Shown here in pieces: positions 35,412-44,340 of a DNA stretch of 64,000 bases. Source of the DNA: Segetibacter sp. (GTDB taxonomy: Bacteria > Bacteroidota > Bacteroidia > Chitinophagales > Chitinophagaceae); contig NZ_JAOQAH010000090.1 of the NCBI RefSeq assembly GCF_025963695.1, forward strand, positions 35,863 through 99,862, given 5' to 3'. Position 1 is the first letter of the stretch. The number at the start of each line of letters is the position of its first letter. The notes under the pieces were generated by a model. That model was not told the DNA's origin, ran no database searches, and saw nothing but the letters and a program-made list of their open reading frames with translations. Both the position numbers and the translations under genes were made by a program.

Positions 35412-37403
35412 CTATCTTATCAATACAGTAGTCCCTTTTAAATTAACCGTTTCCTTTGTTTCCCTGTTCACGTATTTCAGCGTCCAGATATACGTTCCTG
35501 TTGCCTGCTTATTACCGTTCCAGGTTCCGTTCCATCCTTGTCTCCAGTCGCTGGTCTTATAGAGTAATTGTCCCCATCGGTTAAAGACTTTAAATTCGAG
35601 TTGTTCTGCTTTTACAGCATTTAAGGGATGAAACAAATCATTGAGACCATCACCGTTAGGCGTAAAAGCGTTGGGTACTGCAAGGAAACAACCTGCGTAA
35701 ATAGTTACAGTTTTTGACGCGTTGCTTTGACAACCAAAACTATCTATAACAGTGTATCGAACTGTATAAGGAGTTTGACGATTAGGTGCTGCATAAGTAT
35801 GGGTTGGAGTTGCACTTTTAGCGATACCGCCATCGCCAAAAGACCAGGAATGATTTACAATTTTACCAACAGCAGTACTCCTAAACTCGAGAGGCTCATT
35901 TGGGCAATTATCTTCTAAAACACTAAAGTCGGCCTTAAGAAAATTATTTAATTCGATTATGTTACTACTGGTATCTGTACAAAAACCATTAGATACAGCC
36001 AGTGTAACTGTCTTATTGGTAAAAGCCTGGTAAGAGGCTAAAGGATTTTGCTCTGAACTAGCATTATTTTCATCAAGTTGCCAATTCCACCTATTTACAC
36101 CATTGGCACCACTATGCCTGTACTGCACCTGGTCTACATTACAACCATACTTCACATTATAAGTAAAATCAGCATTTACAGTATCTTTTACAGAGAAGGT
36201 TAAGGTTGGGCCAGCAAGAGTTTCTTCACCGCATTGGTTCAATATTGTATTTCCATCTGACCCTTTAATAAGATTAAGTGAAAAGGTACCGGCACGTTCA
36301 AGTGGTGCAGAAAGGGTCAATACAATTTCGTTAGTCAGCGAGCAGCTCTTTGTAACATTAGTTATTGTAACAGGATAACTGCCACTTATAGAAAAGTCAC
36401 TTCCATCGGTTGCAATGCTGGAGCAGAGAACAGGTCTCGATAAAATGATACTAACTTTTGAAGAGCGACACTGTATTGGTGCAATGCTGTCGATGGGTGT
36501 TGGCGCTTTAGGTTGAATAGTAAAGTTTATTTCATCCGTTTCAGGAACACTGTTATCGCAATAATCCAACAGCGTATTAGCGTCTGCTCCTTTTCCAATA
36601 CGTAACGTGTAATTTCCAGGCGCAAGAAATTGAGATAATTTAAGCTCTATAGTATCTGTATCAAACTGGCCGGCGCAGTTAGTGCTTGCAGCACTCGAAA
36701 TCGTTGCTGCTGTATTTGCAATACTAAAGTCTGAACCATCAGCTGAAATACTGCTGCATTTAATTTTCTTATTAACAACTAATCGTAAAACATCACCTCC
36801 ACAACTTGCCTGAACTGCTTTTAACCTTGGTTGCGCAGTATCTGTGATTACACCCGTACCGCCATTAAAACTTAAACTATAACCACTTTGTGTGCGGGTA
36901 AAATGACTTACCAACATCAGGTAATTATGACCTGCAATTAAAGAAGGCATCGAACTATAAAGGGGTCTTCCTCTTCCGCCACAAACCAACCCTTGTGTAC
37001 CTGCCGCTGATGCTCCTGTTTTACCTGTTTCACCGCTCCAGTTTGAAGAAACAACAATATTGCCATCTGTATAAACATCGTTTGCATTTCTACCGGTTAC
37101 ATCATAAATCTCCCAATCGTAGTCGTCGTTTAAGTTGTTAGGGGTTATTTCGAAACCAAGCGTACCGGCTTTAAAACAAGTGAATTTGTACCAGAACGGG
37201 TTTATATCTGTTAGCCCCATAGCCCTACACGCAACCGAAGGCATGCTTCTTCCGCCACACGAGGGAACTGTGTTCTGTACAAATTTGCTGGTACCACAAA
37301 CAGGAAAAGCCGTAGTTGGGTTTTGACCTGGATTCGTACAAGTCTGACCTTGTACTGCGAAAGAGATAACAACAAAAAAAATAAATAAGCAAACCCTGAC
37401 CAT
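35412..37403 (-). CDS. PKD-domain, T9SS-secreted surface protein (CHU_C / gliding-motility-type C-terminus)
   Basis: 663 residues. Signal peptide MVRVCLFIFFVVISFAVQGQ. An N-terminal region of about 180 residues has paired cysteines, followed by two to three Ig-like repeats of about 100 residues each ('RLVVNKKIKCSSISADGSDFSI', 'SIILSRPVLCSSIATDGSDFSISG' are near-copies). Then come two PKD domains ('NHSWSFGDGGIAKSATPTHTY') and the C-terminal sorting domain 'FTPNGDGLNDLFHP...LEFKVFNRWGQLLYKTSDW...GWNGTWNGNKQATGTYIW'. The C-terminal domain directs export by the type IX system, so the protein is expected outside the cell. It probably acts in adhesion or substrate contact. Single gene. Confidence 0.88.
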   Translation of the reverse strand: MVRVCLFIFFVVISFAVQGQTCTNPGQNPTTAFPVCGTSKFVQNTVPSCGGRSMPSVACRAMGLTDINPFWYKFTCFKAGTLGFEITPNNLNDDYDWEIYDVTGRNANDVYTDGNIVVSSNWSGETGKTGASAAGTQGLVCGGRGRPLYSSMPSLIAGHNYLMLVSHFTRTQSGYSLSFNGGTGVITDTAQPRLKAVQASCGGDVLRLVVNKKIKCSSISADGSDFSIANTAATISSAASTNCAGQFDTDTIELKLSQFLAPGNYTLRIGKGADANTLLDYCDNSVPETDEINFTIQPKAPTPIDSIAPIQCRSSKVSIILSRPVLCSSIATDGSDFSISGSYPVTITNVTKSCSLTNEIVLTLSAPLERAGTFSLNLIKGSDGNTILNQCGEETLAGPTLTFSVKDTVNADFTYNVKYGCNVDQVQYRHSGANGVNRWNWQLDENNASSEQNPLASYQAFTNKTVTLAVSNGFCTDTSSNIIELNNFLKADFSVLEDNCPNEPLEFRSTAVGKIVNHSWSFGDGGIAKSATPTHTYAAPNRQTPYTVRYTVIDSFGCQSNASKTVTIYAGCFLAVPNAFTPNGDGLNDLFHPLNAVKAEQLEFKVFNRWGQLLYKTSDWRQGWNGTWNGNKQATGTYIWTLKYVNRETKETVNLKGTTVLIR

Positions 37404-37619
37404 AAGCAGTTACCCGGTTAATTAAAGGATTAGGTTCAATACTATCGTTTAGAAAGTATTGAATACGACGCAATGTAAAATATTCTCCGCTAACTCTTTT
37501 TACAGCGAGTGATAAACGGAGCGCAAGCAGTAAATAGATCTTCCTTAAAGTTCCTCTCATCTCGTGAAACTGGCATCACGCTTGCAATTTTTTTATAATA
37601 ATACATTCTTAATCAGTAT

Positions 37620-38411
37620 ATGCAAGAATTTAAGAAGACAATAGTTTCGGCACTTCTGTTATTTCACTTTTCTGCTGCCAGCACACAATCAACCAGGCTT
37701 ATAAAAGACAAAGCCATTTCTATTTATTTTGCCTTTGGTACCAACTTATCCTTTTATTCTAAAAGCGACATCACTTTTAAAAGCTCCGCGTCTCCCGCGT
37801 ATAATTTCACAATCCGCAATGTGCGGGCAAAAGACGATCAGGGCCTGAAGTTTAATAGTGGCGGCGCCCCTCAATACAGCTACCAGGTTGGATATTACAA
37901 CAACAGGAAAAACTGGGGCATCGAATTCAATTTTGATCACATAAAGTATATCATGCAACAGTTTCAGCGCGTGCGGCTGAACGGAACTATAGATGGAGAA
38001 CAATATAATTTAGATACATTAATTACTCCAGGTTTTATCCGCTTCGAGCACACGGACGGCGCTAATTATGCTTTGCTAAAATGGGTAAAGCGCATACAAC
38101 TTATTCCACCCGAAAATCAAAAAAAAGCATTGAGTCTTGTTTTAAAAGCAGGTGCAGGTCCTGTAATTCCAAAGACCAATTCCACTATCATGGGAAAGCA
38201 CAAAGACGACTCGTATAAAATTTCAGGATACGTAGCAGCGCTCGAAGGAGGTCTTCTATATAATTTTGCCAGGTCGTTGTTGGTGGAGGCTAGCGCAAAA
38301 GGAGCTTACGCTGATTACCGCCGTTTCCTGATTGCCAACGGCACCGGAAGCCAGCGGTGGTTCGGGCTTCATTTGAATTTGTTATTCGGTTTGCAGTTAC
38401 CAGGTAGGTAA
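37620..38411 (+). CDS. outer-membrane beta-barrel protein, unassigned
   Basis: 263 residues with a signal peptide (MQEFKKTIVSALLLFHFSAASTQ) and many short amphipathic strands, closing with 'WFGLHLNLLFGLQLPGR', a typical terminal barrel strand region. Glycine-rich turns such as 'AALEGGLLYNFARSLLVEASAKGAYADYR' fit an 8- to 12-strand barrel. No specific family is recognised. It is divergent from the CHU_C gene across 216 nt. Confidence 0.6.
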   Translation: MQEFKKTIVSALLLFHFSAASTQSTRLIKDKAISIYFAFGTNLSFYSKSDITFKSSASPAYNFTIRNVRAKDDQGLKFNSGGAPQYSYQVGYYNNRKNWGIEFNFDHIKYIMQQFQRVRLNGTIDGEQYNLDTLITPGFIRFEHTDGANYALLKWVKRIQLIPPENQKKALSLVLKAGAGPVIPKTNSTIMGKHKDDSYKISGYVAALEGGLLYNFARSLLVEASAKGAYADYRRFLIANGTGSQRWFGLHLNLLFGLQLPGR

Positions 38412-38515
38412 TACACTATAGACAAAAGAAACCCTGTGGCGATAAGCGTTTCAAGTGCTTTGCATATTAAGAATAAGATTCGCTACAATTGAAGAAATTT
38501 GGCAAAATATTTACA

Positions 38516-38803
38516 ATGGCAGCATACGTTATAGTTGAGGTTTCAATACATGACCCAGAGGCATACGAAGATTACAAAAAACTAACTCCGGCGGCGGTAG
38601 CAGCTTACGATGGAAAGTTTGTTGTTCGCGGCGGACAGGCCGAAACATTAGAAGGAGACTGGCAGCCGGAACGTTTAGTGATGTTGGAATTTCCAACGGT
38701 TGTACGGGCTAAAGAATGGTGGAATTCAGAAATGTACACACAGGCAAAAGTCATCAGGCAGAGAGCCTCTACTACAAAAATGATAGTGGTTCAGGGTGCA
38801 TAA
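38516..38803 (+). CDS. DUF1330 domain protein
   Basis: 95 residues from the ATG at 38516; an upstream TTG at 38489 is less likely. 'AAYVIVEVSIHDPEAYEDYKKLTPAAVAAYDGKFVVRGGQAETLEGDWQPERLVMLEFPTVVRAKEWWNSEMYTQAKVIRQRAS' in pieces is the full ferredoxin-like dimeric alpha/beta barrel of DUF1330. Enzymatic function is not known for most members. Stand-alone. Confidence 0.9.
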   Translation: MAAYVIVEVSIHDPEAYEDYKKLTPAAVAAYDGKFVVRGGQAETLEGDWQPERLVMLEFPTVVRAKEWWNSEMYTQAKVIRQRASTTKMIVVQGA

Positions 38804-38935
38804 AACTACCCCTTTCAAGTTTCACTGCGCTGCCGGGGGCACGCGGTAATTATGCTCCGTCGTGGATTATGGTATAAAGGAACCGACGAAATCAGGTAAC
38901 AATATTGTTGAACGAACTTTGTTTTTTCATGGCAT

Positions 38936-38959
38936 CATCGTTGTGTCACTCACTTATAC
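38936..38959 (-). repeat. short interspersed repeat, copy 7 (CpG-depleted)
   Basis: CATCGTTGTGTCACTCAC then TTATAC, one base off in the GTAC end. It lies inside an open frame that runs into the next hydrolase gene, which supports the downstream ATG at 39027 as the true start. Confidence 0.65.
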
Positions 38960-39026
38960 TTGTGGTTTACAATGCAACAGGTTAAACGATTTATCCATTT
39001 ATCATTACGCTCTACAGAAGAATAGT

Positions 39027-39998
39027 ATGAAGAAATATCTGCTCTTTTTAATTGTTTTTGCAACTGCGTTCCATTCATTCGCTCAAAAACTTCCATATCC
39101 ATACCCGGTTCACTATCTCAATATTCAGATTGAAGGTAGCAATCACAAGATGGCTTACATGGACGTGTCTCCATCTAATCCAAACGGCGAAACTGCCCTG
39201 CTTCTACATGGAAAAAATTTTAATGGTTACTACTGGAAAGACGTTATCGCAGCGCTTAGTAAGGAGGGGTATCGCGTTATAGTACCAGACCAAATCGGTT
39301 GGGGAAGATCAGACAAACCTCTTATTCATTACAGTTTTCCTTTGTTAGCTAATAATACAAAGCAGCTCCTCGATACTTTAGAGATAACGAAGGTTAACCT
39401 GGTTGCCCACTCCATGGGAGGAATGCTGGCAACACGCTTTGCTATTATGTACCCCAATACCGTTTCAAGGCTTGTGCTCGAAAATCCAATTGGTTTGGAA
39501 GATTACAGTCTCTTTGTTCCCTACCAATCAACCGATAAGTTGTATGCAAACGAAAGGCAGGCAACGTACGAATCTTTAAAGAAGTACCAGCAGTCATATT
39601 ACCCCGTCTGGAAGCCCGAGTATGAGCAATACGTGCAGGCGCAGTTAGACGCTTCTATAACCGGCAACAAAGACACCAATGCCCTTGTTAATGCGCTTAC
39701 TTATCAAATAATTTACGAGCAGCCTGTAGTTTACTACTTCGATAAAATTAAAGCGCCTACCCTTTTAATCATCGGACAAGAAGACAGAACCGTGGTAGGC
39801 AAAAACCTGCTAACCGATGAACAGAAGAAGCAATACGGGCATTATCCCACGTTAGGTAAAAAAATCAAAAGCCTGATAAGAAAGTCAGTACTGGCAGAAC
39901 TTGCCGGTGTGGGACACATACCACATATACAATCGTTAGCTGCCTATTCACGCCAACTGCTAACTTTTTTAAAAGAGCGACCAGGCGGGAGATTGTAG
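39027..39998 (+). CDS. secreted alpha/beta hydrolase
   Basis: 323 residues from ATG 39027, giving the signal peptide MKKYLLFLIVFATAFHSFAQ. The open frame extends upstream to 38862 but that part contains a repeat copy and no signal peptide. Nucleophile elbow HSMGG with Ser129, oxyanion segment 'LLLHGKNFNGYYW', acid 'IIGQEDRTVV' and His in 'AGVGHIPHIQS'. A long insertion (about 170-230) forms a lid. It resembles haloalkane dehalogenase/prolyl aminopeptidase-like hydrolases, without the residues to choose between them. Confidence 0.85.
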   Translation: MKKYLLFLIVFATAFHSFAQKLPYPYPVHYLNIQIEGSNHKMAYMDVSPSNPNGETALLLHGKNFNGYYWKDVIAALSKEGYRVIVPDQIGWGRSDKPLIHYSFPLLANNTKQLLDTLEITKVNLVAHSMGGMLATRFAIMYPNTVSRLVLENPIGLEDYSLFVPYQSTDKLYANERQATYESLKKYQQSYYPVWKPEYEQYVQAQLDASITGNKDTNALVNALTYQIIYEQPVVYYFDKIKAPTLLIIGQEDRTVVGKNLLTDEQKKQYGHYPTLGKKIKSLIRKSVLAELAGVGHIPHIQSLAAYSRQLLTFLKERPGGRL

Positions 39999-40275
39999 GA
40001 GTTCAAATAAGGGTTAATGAAATTCATAAAACAACCTGCTGTTCACCAAAAGCATTTAGGTTAAGCCGAGAGAAAACAGCGCATCGCTGCTCTTTGTAAC
40101 GCTCCGAGAGCTAACTAAACAATACACGTTGTAGAATAAAATTCGGTAGTACTGCTTCCACGATTGATAAACGGGTGAAATGATGAAGCTTTTAAACAGG
40201 CAAATATTCTCTCTCTCATTATCTTGAAAAAGCGACAGCATGCATTGATTTAACGGTTCTATTTCCGAATACTAA

Positions 40276-41520
40276 TTATACAGCTGGTGCAATATTTAAT
40301 GGTGGTGACGGTTCACTTCTTGCAGTGTTTATTTCTTTTGTTTCCGGCACGAAAAACATAAAAAATAACATACTACCTACAGCTATTGCAGCCAGAGAAA
40401 TGAAACCTATAGTATAGCCGAAATGCCGCACAACAAAGCCAGCAAGAATATTACTTAGCGCCGCCGCCAATCCGATAGACGAATACACAACACCTTGCAG
40501 CAGGTTAAACCTACCTGTGCCTTTACTTAGATCTGCTATCATCAATATACTTACAACACCAAAGATGCCTGCACCAATCCCATCTAACAATTGAATACCC
40601 GTTAATGCTATGGGTTGCTCGATAAATGCAAAAAGTAAAGCACGAACAGGCAACAACAAAAAGGCGACTAGCATTAGCTTTTTTCTTCCAGCCTCGGCCT
40701 TGCTGCCGCTGTAAGGAGCAACAAAAGCCATAACGCCCTGAGCCATGATAATAGCTCCGGATAAGTAAAGCGAAGAATTCTGCTTATCCACTAATCCCAT
40801 CTTTTGTCCAACAAGGGGTAGCATAGCAGCGTTGGCCAAATGGAACAGTCCCATAGCAATTATAAATAACAAGATGATACGGTTTTGAAATAGAGCTTTG
40901 ATACCAGCACCTCCTGCAGCCGCTACCGAAGGTTCGGCTGCCCTTGCCAGCTCATGGTCGATATCTTTTTCTTTAAGAAATAGTACTGCAGCAACAAGCG
41001 CGATACACTGAAAAATGGAGAAGTAAAATATACCTTCATAAGAAACAAACCTTCCTATTAATCCGGCTATAATAGCTGCTATCATATTGCCAAGGTGATT
41101 AAAACTTTCATTTCTTCCTATCCGTTTAGACAACAACACGTGCCCTACCATACCGAGGGTGATAGCAGCTACGCAAGGTGAATAAACGCTTTGGACAAAT
41201 CCAACCATAGCTTGAGACATAAAAATCGGCCAGAAACTTCCTGTAAGAATAACAACAAGGCAGCAAAGCGCAATTACGATAGAAGCGGACATCAGTAGAG
41301 CACGCTTATATTTTGTTCTATCTATCAACGCTCCTGCAGGCGGTTGCACCAGTATACCAACAATTCCAGGTATCGCTATAACCAGGCCTATCTCATCAGG
41401 TTTCCAATCTTTCACAGTCAGAAGGTAAACAGAAAGATAAACGCCGACTCCATCCTTAACGTCTGCCATAAATACATTTAACCAATCTAACGCCCTTAAA
41501 CTACCTGCTGATGCTTTCAT
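40276..41520 (-). CDS. MFS transporter
   Basis: 414 residues, about 12 transmembrane helices. 'RALDWLNVFMADVKDGVGVYLSVYLLTVKDWKPDEIGLVIAIPGIVGILVQPPAGALIDRTKYKR' contains the loop 2-3 motif with 'GALIDRTKYKR', and the second half repeats it. The cytoplasmic loop after TM6 ('EKDIDHELARAAEPSVAAAGG') is short. Substrate unknown. Single gene in a low-density region; the 277-nt stretch to its left (39999-40275) shows nothing I can support. Confidence 0.8.
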   Translation of the reverse strand: MKASAGSLRALDWLNVFMADVKDGVGVYLSVYLLTVKDWKPDEIGLVIAIPGIVGILVQPPAGALIDRTKYKRALLMSASIVIALCCLVVILTGSFWPIFMSQAMVGFVQSVYSPCVAAITLGMVGHVLLSKRIGRNESFNHLGNMIAAIIAGLIGRFVSYEGIFYFSIFQCIALVAAVLFLKEKDIDHELARAAEPSVAAAGGAGIKALFQNRIILLFIIAMGLFHLANAAMLPLVGQKMGLVDKQNSSLYLSGAIIMAQGVMAFVAPYSGSKAEAGRKKLMLVAFLLLPVRALLFAFIEQPIALTGIQLLDGIGAGIFGVVSILMIADLSKGTGRFNLLQGVVYSSIGLAAALSNILAGFVVRHFGYTIGFISLAAIAVGSMLFFMFFVPETKEINTARSEPSPPLNIAPAV

Positions 41521-41813
41521 AAAAACAACACGTTTAACTGGTTATTCGTTCGCGAAATATTACCTATAGTTGACGTAAAGAGAAGGCGGCTCTCTTGTTA
41601 TTACCAACTAATAAAATGAAAACCTAAACGTATGCCAAAAAAGTAAAATACAAAATGAACAATAGCTGCCTGCAGTGAAAGGTTTTTACAAAAAAAGTAG
41701 CGACTACTTTATTGCGGTAGTAAAAATTGGGTGTATTTAGCAACAATTTTAAAGATTGAGTAGAAAGTAATTTAGTTGAGTTTGCTCGTGCGTGTAACGT
41801 TTCCGGCCATCGT

Positions 41814-42677
41814 TCATAATATATTGGTGATCGCTCTATAGCTACTGTTAACCACTTCAGTCATTTTTGCAAAGTCAAGCGTATCAATTGTATCAGTTTT
41901 CATATGGTAGTTTGGATTGCGAACGAAGGCGGTGTCATTAATCATTAAAGCATTGTACCCGAACTTCCAATAACTGCGTTGGTCGGATAAAGCTGCAAGA
42001 CTTTGTTCTGAAGGGAAACTTATCACCTGGACATCAATACCTGAACCTTCAGACATTAAACGATGAACTTTATTATTGAACTCAGCATATTTCTGTATAC
42101 CTACTACAACAATATAATTGGCTGTAGAAGGATAAATTTTTGCCAGATCAGGTGAAGGATAAGCCTGGGAATTCGGTTCATCAGAAAAATAACCAATCAT
42201 TTCAAGCGATATCATTCCTATAACATCTGCTTTAGCGTCATGCAACGATTTTGCATGTACATAACTTCCCATCATGTCAGAAGCAAAAAATGGAGGTTCT
42301 TCCAAACAGTAGGCTGCAAAATCAATAGTATAATCAAGTGGAGGTTTATCGTGGTAAATCATTCTTGCAATTTCTAACAGGCCAGCTACAGCACTTGCAT
42401 TGTCATCTGCACCTGGTTGCTCTCCGCATACATCGTAATGTGCACCAACAACTAATCTTCCCGGCTTACCAGCATTGTATGATGAAAGTATGTTTGTATA
42501 TTCCTGTCCATCAGCCTTCCATTTCTGCAACTCAGTTTTTGCCCCTGCTTTTTGAAATTCATCCTGGATGTATCGGGAAGCTTTTTCTAAAGAAGCCCTG
42601 TTTTGAAAATTTCTTGCGGGAGAAATTGAAGTTAGAAATTCAACATCTTTAAATAACCGATCTGTATTTGCTTTCAT
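41814..42677 (-). CDS. M28 family zinc peptidase
   Basis: 287 residues. Zinc-site residues of the M28 fold are visible: His80 and Asp82 in 'VVGAHYDVCGEQPGADDNASA', Asp91, the catalytic/zinc Glu pair in 'AAYCLEEPPFF' and a late His near 'NPNYHMKTDTIDTLDF'. Members are aminopeptidases or carboxypeptidases. There is no signal peptide, so it may be cytosolic or leave by another route. Single gene; the 293-nt gap to its left is featureless. Confidence 0.85.
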   Translation of the reverse strand: MKANTDRLFKDVEFLTSISPARNFQNRASLEKASRYIQDEFQKAGAKTELQKWKADGQEYTNILSSYNAGKPGRLVVGAHYDVCGEQPGADDNASAVAGLLEIARMIYHDKPPLDYTIDFAAYCLEEPPFFASDMMGSYVHAKSLHDAKADVIGMISLEMIGYFSDEPNSQAYPSPDLAKIYPSTANYIVVVGIQKYAEFNNKVHRLMSEGSGIDVQVISFPSEQSLAALSDQRSYWKFGYNALMINDTAFVRNPNYHMKTDTIDTLDFAKMTEVVNSSYRAITNIL

Positions 42678-42763
42678 TATTCATGTATTGAAAGGTAAGA
42701 TTGTTGCGGAGCGATGCGATATTTGAAAGTATTAAGGAGCCAGCAAGGTCCACGAAAAAATAA

Positions 42764-43921
42764 TTAAAAATAGTTCCACCAATCAGGCATTTCTACAACA
42801 GTACCAATTGTATAAGGTAGCCCAATAAATGGCACTGTGACCCGAACCCTCAAGCTGTCTGCAGCTTTTTTATAAAGGTTTATTGACTCATTCCAGCCGT
42901 GCTCTGACTCTGCATATTTCCCCCAGTGAACAGGTATCGTCATGGCAGCACCTACATCAATAGCAGCTTGTGCAGTTTGGTGTGGAAACATGTGACTTTG
43001 CGGCCACTTGATATTATATTGTCCACATTCCATCATCGCAAGATCGAAGGGGCCATATTGTTGACCAATCAGTGTAAAATGCTTGCTATACCCGGTATCT
43101 CCACTATAAAAAATCTTATAACCATCAGCCTTTATGACATAAGACGCCCAAAGAGTTTTTTTTGTTTCAAACGTTCTGTTCGACCTGTGATGTGCTGGTG
43201 TAGCCGTAATCGTTATACTATTTGTAAGCACCACAGAATCACTCCAGTTTAGCTCAGTAATGATCCCTGAAGGAAAGCCCCAATGTATAAAATGAGCGCC
43301 TACCCCAACAGGCACAATTACTCTTTTAACTTTTTTTCGAAGCCGTTTTACCGTACGGTAATCCAAGTGATCATAATGATCATGCGAAATAACAAGTGCA
43401 TCGATAACAGGCATATCACGTTCATCATAAACATTACTACCGCCGAAGGCTTTAATAGCACCTTTAAATGGTCCCGCAAAGCCACTAAAACTTGGATCTA
43501 CGAGAATGTTAACCTTACCTGCTTTTAAAAGAAAAGAAGAATGGCCGAACCAGATGACAGTGGGCTTATCGTAAGTCGTATTAACAAGATCGGTATTAAC
43601 TGCTATTAGTGGTTTTGCTGGAAGAAGTTTTTTGGGCTGCCCCGCAAGGAATTTTAACATACGAAACCATCTTGGTTTTCGCGGATTTGCAACAGTATCG
43701 ATCGCAATTTGTTCAACTCCCTGGTATAGATTATGAAATTGTCCGTCTTTATAATTAGGCAGTGCTTCAATTTTCTTTAGCGCCTCCCCTGACGGATTTT
43801 TACCAAGAGCTTTTATCGTATTGCATCCACATACTGTCAGCCCTATAATAGCAACAAGAAGGACTGCAGACCACATCCCCCAACCATGTATCCTCCTTAA
43901 GCTCCGATCATTTTTTTTCAT
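42764..43921 (-). CDS. MBL-fold metallo-hydrolase, lipoprotein (UlaG/NAPE-PLD-like)
   Basis: From the ATG at 43921 the product is 385 residues with an N-terminal anchor ending in LTVCGC (Cys31/Cys33). The metal motif HxHxDH is 'SHDHYDHLD'; further ligands are His in 'ATPAHHRSN', Asp in 'YSGDTGYSK' and His in 'IPVHWGKY'. The arrangement matches UlaG-like lactonases and NAPE-type phospholipase D. The upstream in-frame ATG at 43975 would add 18 residues without a signal. Lipid or lactone substrate not assigned. Confidence 0.86.
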   Translation of the reverse strand: MKKNDRSLRRIHGWGMWSAVLLVAIIGLTVCGCNTIKALGKNPSGEALKKIEALPNYKDGQFHNLYQGVEQIAIDTVANPRKPRWFRMLKFLAGQPKKLLPAKPLIAVNTDLVNTTYDKPTVIWFGHSSFLLKAGKVNILVDPSFSGFAGPFKGAIKAFGGSNVYDERDMPVIDALVISHDHYDHLDYRTVKRLRKKVKRVIVPVGVGAHFIHWGFPSGIITELNWSDSVVLTNSITITATPAHHRSNRTFETKKTLWASYVIKADGYKIFYSGDTGYSKHFTLIGQQYGPFDLAMMECGQYNIKWPQSHMFPHQTAQAAIDVGAAMTIPVHWGKYAESEHGWNESINLYKKAADSLRVRVTVPFIGLPYTIGTVVEMPDWWNYF

Positions 43922-44049
43922 TGTTGCCTGATTTTGATAAAAGGTGGCGGCGGTTGCACAATGTGAAATAATCAACTACCACTCACACAATAGGAGTGAA
44001 CTAAAAAAATGGAACCAGACAAGTTCTATAAGTAAGAATATGCCTAAAA

Positions 44050-44260
44050 ACAAATGCCGAAGCACAGCAGCACCAGAGTTGAATAATAGAAAAAGGAAAG
44101 AGAACCGATGTTATCGGTCCTTTAAGAAATCAAGACTATATAGACAAATCTTAAAATTTCAGGACCTTTCAACAGAACAGGCATAAAAAACAAATGCTGA
44201 AGCCACAGTACCACTAAAATTTAATCAGGGAATAGAGAAAGCAACCGGCTGTTATCGTTC
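44050..44260 (+). repeat. duplicated block in the 43.98-44.34 kb gap
   Basis: Two imperfect direct copies about 136 nt apart: each starts ACAAATGC(C/T)GAAGC and contains AGAGAAC/AGAAAGC and GTTATCG(G/T)TCCTTT, roughly 75 nt long. Each copy also carries a small inner inverted repeat (ACCGATGTTATCGGT in the first). The blocks lie between divergently placed genes of opposite type and are followed by the strong hairpin at 44276-44317. Origin unknown. Confidence 0.55.
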
Positions 44261-44275
44261 CTTTCTTGATTTTTC

Positions 44276-44317
44276 TTTGGTTACTTTCTTTTCGTCAAGG
44301 AAAAGAAAGTAACCAAA
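44276..44317. terminator. 17-bp hairpin next to the GH43 stop
   Basis: Perfect 17-bp stem (arm TTTGGTTACTTTCTTTT) with an 8-nt loop CGTCAAGG, 24 nt beyond the stop of the GH43 gene. There is no proper T-run after it on the reverse strand, so it could be an mRNA-end stabiliser or a REP-like palindrome as well as a terminator. The arm sequence is, from memory, common in Bacteroidota genomes. Confidence 0.65.
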
Positions 44318-44340
44318 ATGATGAGCATGTAGTTGTTGTA

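Noticed and set aside
38489..38515. TTG start nine codons upstream for the DUF1330 gene
   Set aside because: The ATG at 38516 begins exactly at the family's conserved N-terminus.
38862..39026. N-terminal extension of the 39-kb alpha/beta hydrolase
   Set aside because: It contains a copy of the intergenic repeat and lacks a signal peptide; the ATG at 39027 starts one.
40056..40241. 61-codon reverse ORF in the gap after the alpha/beta hydrolase
   Set aside because: No signal, family or ribosome site; composition like random AT-rich DNA. Not listed as a gene.
42700..42722. Another scattered-repeat copy (TTGTTGCGGAGCGATGCG)
   Set aside because: It lacks the GCGACGC/GTGACAC core and the GTAC end.
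44050..44317. CRISPR array
   Set aside because: Only two long, imperfect direct copies and a hairpin; no regular repeat-spacer period and no cas genes in the window.
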